From assembly GCA_015222255.1 (NCBI GenBank), contig JADFUX010000114.1:1-7301 (forward strand): a DNA stretch of 7,301 nt. Direction: 5' to 3'. The stretch's first letter is position 1. Each line of letters starts with the position of its first letter. Below, one piece after another: positions 6,425 through 7,301 of the stretch. The notes beneath the pieces were generated by a model. That model saw nothing but the letters and a program-made list of their open reading frames with translations. It searched no databases and was not told the DNA's origin. Both the position numbers and the translations under genes were made by a program. This stretch comes from Chloroflexota bacterium. Its GTDB lineage: Bacteria; Chloroflexota; Dehalococcoidia; GIF9; AB-539-J10.

Positions 6425-7301
6425 CTCATATCGAGAGTTTCTGCTCTACGCTTGTGGTAATCCATAAACCGAGCAATAGCCCTAGCAGAATTACTTAGAG
6501 AATGAAAAACGGGCAAACCGCATCCGCTGAGTACTCGCTGGACTTCGAGCATATTTTGATAGCTCTCAGCATAAGCGATGGAATGCATTACGATTGCCAT
6601 CGGTTTCTCCGAGGCCTTATGGATTCTGATGATACTCTTAAGGGGATTGTCATCTTCCTCATCTATTTCCAGAGTAGGCAAGAGAAGCTCATCCCTAGCG
6701 ACATAGGGATGCACCAGGAAAGTATCTAGGGATAGGTGAGTAAGCAGTAAGTCAACGCCATCATAATCGATCAATGTTCGGCCACAATTATAGAGCACAT
6801 CTGGGTCCATTCCATCAACAGAAAGGTCTACAGGATTGTTCAGACTGACACCAATGCCGGGTCCTTTGATACAGCTCTTCATCTTATCCTGAATCTCTAT
6901 AGGGGAATGAGGTACGTCGAATCCAGCCCTGGTGAAGTCGTCGCTGGCCAAGACAGTGGCTCCCCCGCCGAAACCTAGGATAGCGGTTCTATTGCCTGGG
7001 GGCAGAGGGAAATATGTAAAGGTTACCGCCATATCCAGCAGCTCCTCTAAGCTGTAGACCCTTATGGCTCCCGCCTGACGCAAAACCCCGTCCCACACCT
7101 CATCCGAGCCAGCCAAAGCGCCGGTGTGAGAAGCCGTTGCTCTTGCTCCAGCTTCGCCTAGCCCGCCCTTGAGCACTATGACTGGCTTGGCCTTAGCTGT
7201 TTCCTTTAATGACTGGCTTAGTCTCCTGCCATCCTTCACACCCTCAAGATAGGCAAGTATGAGCTTAGTATCCACATCATGAGCCAGATAGTCCAGCAAA
7301 T
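6421..7301 (-). CDS. Acyl-CoA synthetase (NDP-forming) alpha subunit, C-terminal part (5' end outside window)
   Basis: The frame runs in from the right edge and stops at TAG (6423-6421), giving about 293 codons. The first possible start in view is a TTG at 7299-7297, but the homology clearly continues upstream, so that is an internal Leu. The missing part should hold the CoA-binding Rossmann domain. Numbering from that Leu, KPVIVLKGG (38-46) and ASHTGALAGSD (56-66) mark the succinyl-CoA-ligase-like domain; His58 is the expected phosphohistidine. FGGGATVLASD (110-120) and NNPVDLS (154-160) mark the following domain. Such enzymes interconvert acyl-CoA with acid and NTP, or activate acids to CoA thioesters. 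The stop comes where the ATP-grasp beta domain would begin in fused forms, so this looks like a separate alpha subunit with its beta encoded elsewhere. The substrate is unknown. It is convergent with mutL and overlaps it by four bases, and may belong functionally with the acyl-CoA genes at the left. Confidence 0.9.
   Translation of the reverse strand, partial: LLDYLAHDVDTKLILAYLEGVKDGRRLSQSLKETAKAKPVIVLKGGLGEAGARATASHTGALAGSDEVWDGVLRQAGAIRVYSLEELLDMAVTFTYFPLPPGNRTAILGFGGGATVLASDDFTRAGFDVPHSPIEIQDKMKSCIKGPGIGVSLNNPVDLSVDGMDPDVLYNCGRTLIDYDGVDLLLTHLSLDTFLVHPYVARDELLLPTLEIDEEDDNPLKSIIRIHKASEKPMAIVMHSIAYAESYQNMLEVQRVLSGCGLPVFHSLSNSARAIARFMDYHKRRAETLDMS

Noticed and set aside
7297..7299. TTG as a true start of the acyl-CoA synthetase gene
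   Set aside because: The family's alpha subunit continues upstream with a CoA-binding domain, and the first residues in view match the interior of the family. It is an internal Leu codon at the window edge.
1..7301. Mobile elements, CRISPR arrays, tRNA or rRNA genes
   Set aside because: No transposase, long inverted or direct repeats, regular repeat-spacer pattern or cloverleaf-like segment was seen; the spacers between genes are all under 170 bases and are mostly accounted for.

Overview
The window comes from a bacterial chromosome of fairly even base composition (near 50% GC by eye). It is densely packed and shows no sign of mobile DNA, CRISPR or RNA genes. The families present are acyl-CoA dehydrogenase, MaoC-like protein, NDP-forming acyl-CoA synthetase alpha subunit, a lipoprotein solute-binding protein, an endonuclease-type MutL and a UvrD/PcrA helicase with a C-terminal Tudor-like domain. 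This mix fits an acyl-CoA-catabolising, non-enterobacterial lineage. Chloroflexota (Dehalococcoidia or SAR202-like) is my best guess, but it rests on gene content and not on any search.

Left part (1-2427), all leftward: the first 174 codons of an ABC transporter substrate-binding lipoprotein, which leaves the window at its 3' side; a 152-residue MaoC-like hot-dog protein; and a complete 384-residue acyl-CoA dehydrogenase. They are separated by 127 and 162 bases, and each spacer carries a stem-loop without a U-tract. All three genes have purine-rich Shine-Dalgarno sequences. Together they look like part of a set for uptake and beta-oxidation-like breakdown of an organic acid whose identity cannot be read from the sequence.

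Centre (2428-6424), rightward: a two-gene DNA repair unit, pcrA/uvrD followed by mutL. The 117-base spacer before pcrA holds two back-to-back sigma70-type promoters, one firing left into the acyl-CoA dehydrogenase gene and one right into pcrA. mutL has its own promoter in the 40-base gap after pcrA. Its -10 box lies seven bases before the ATG, so its mRNA is predicted to be leaderless. A perfect 16-base palindrome fills the space between -35 and -10. Neither repair gene has a Shine-Dalgarno sequence.

Right end (6421-7301), leftward: the C-terminal 293 or so codons of an NDP-forming acyl-CoA synthetase alpha subunit, whose 5' part lies outside the window. It converges on mutL and overlaps it by four bases (CTAG), which supplies a TAG stop on both strands.

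I see no clearly new biological system. The points most worth a second look are the mutL promoter/operator, the MaoC-like protein that lacks the usual catalytic Asp and His, and the mixed use of leaderless and Shine-Dalgarno starts. No gene-free stretch exceeds 300 bases.
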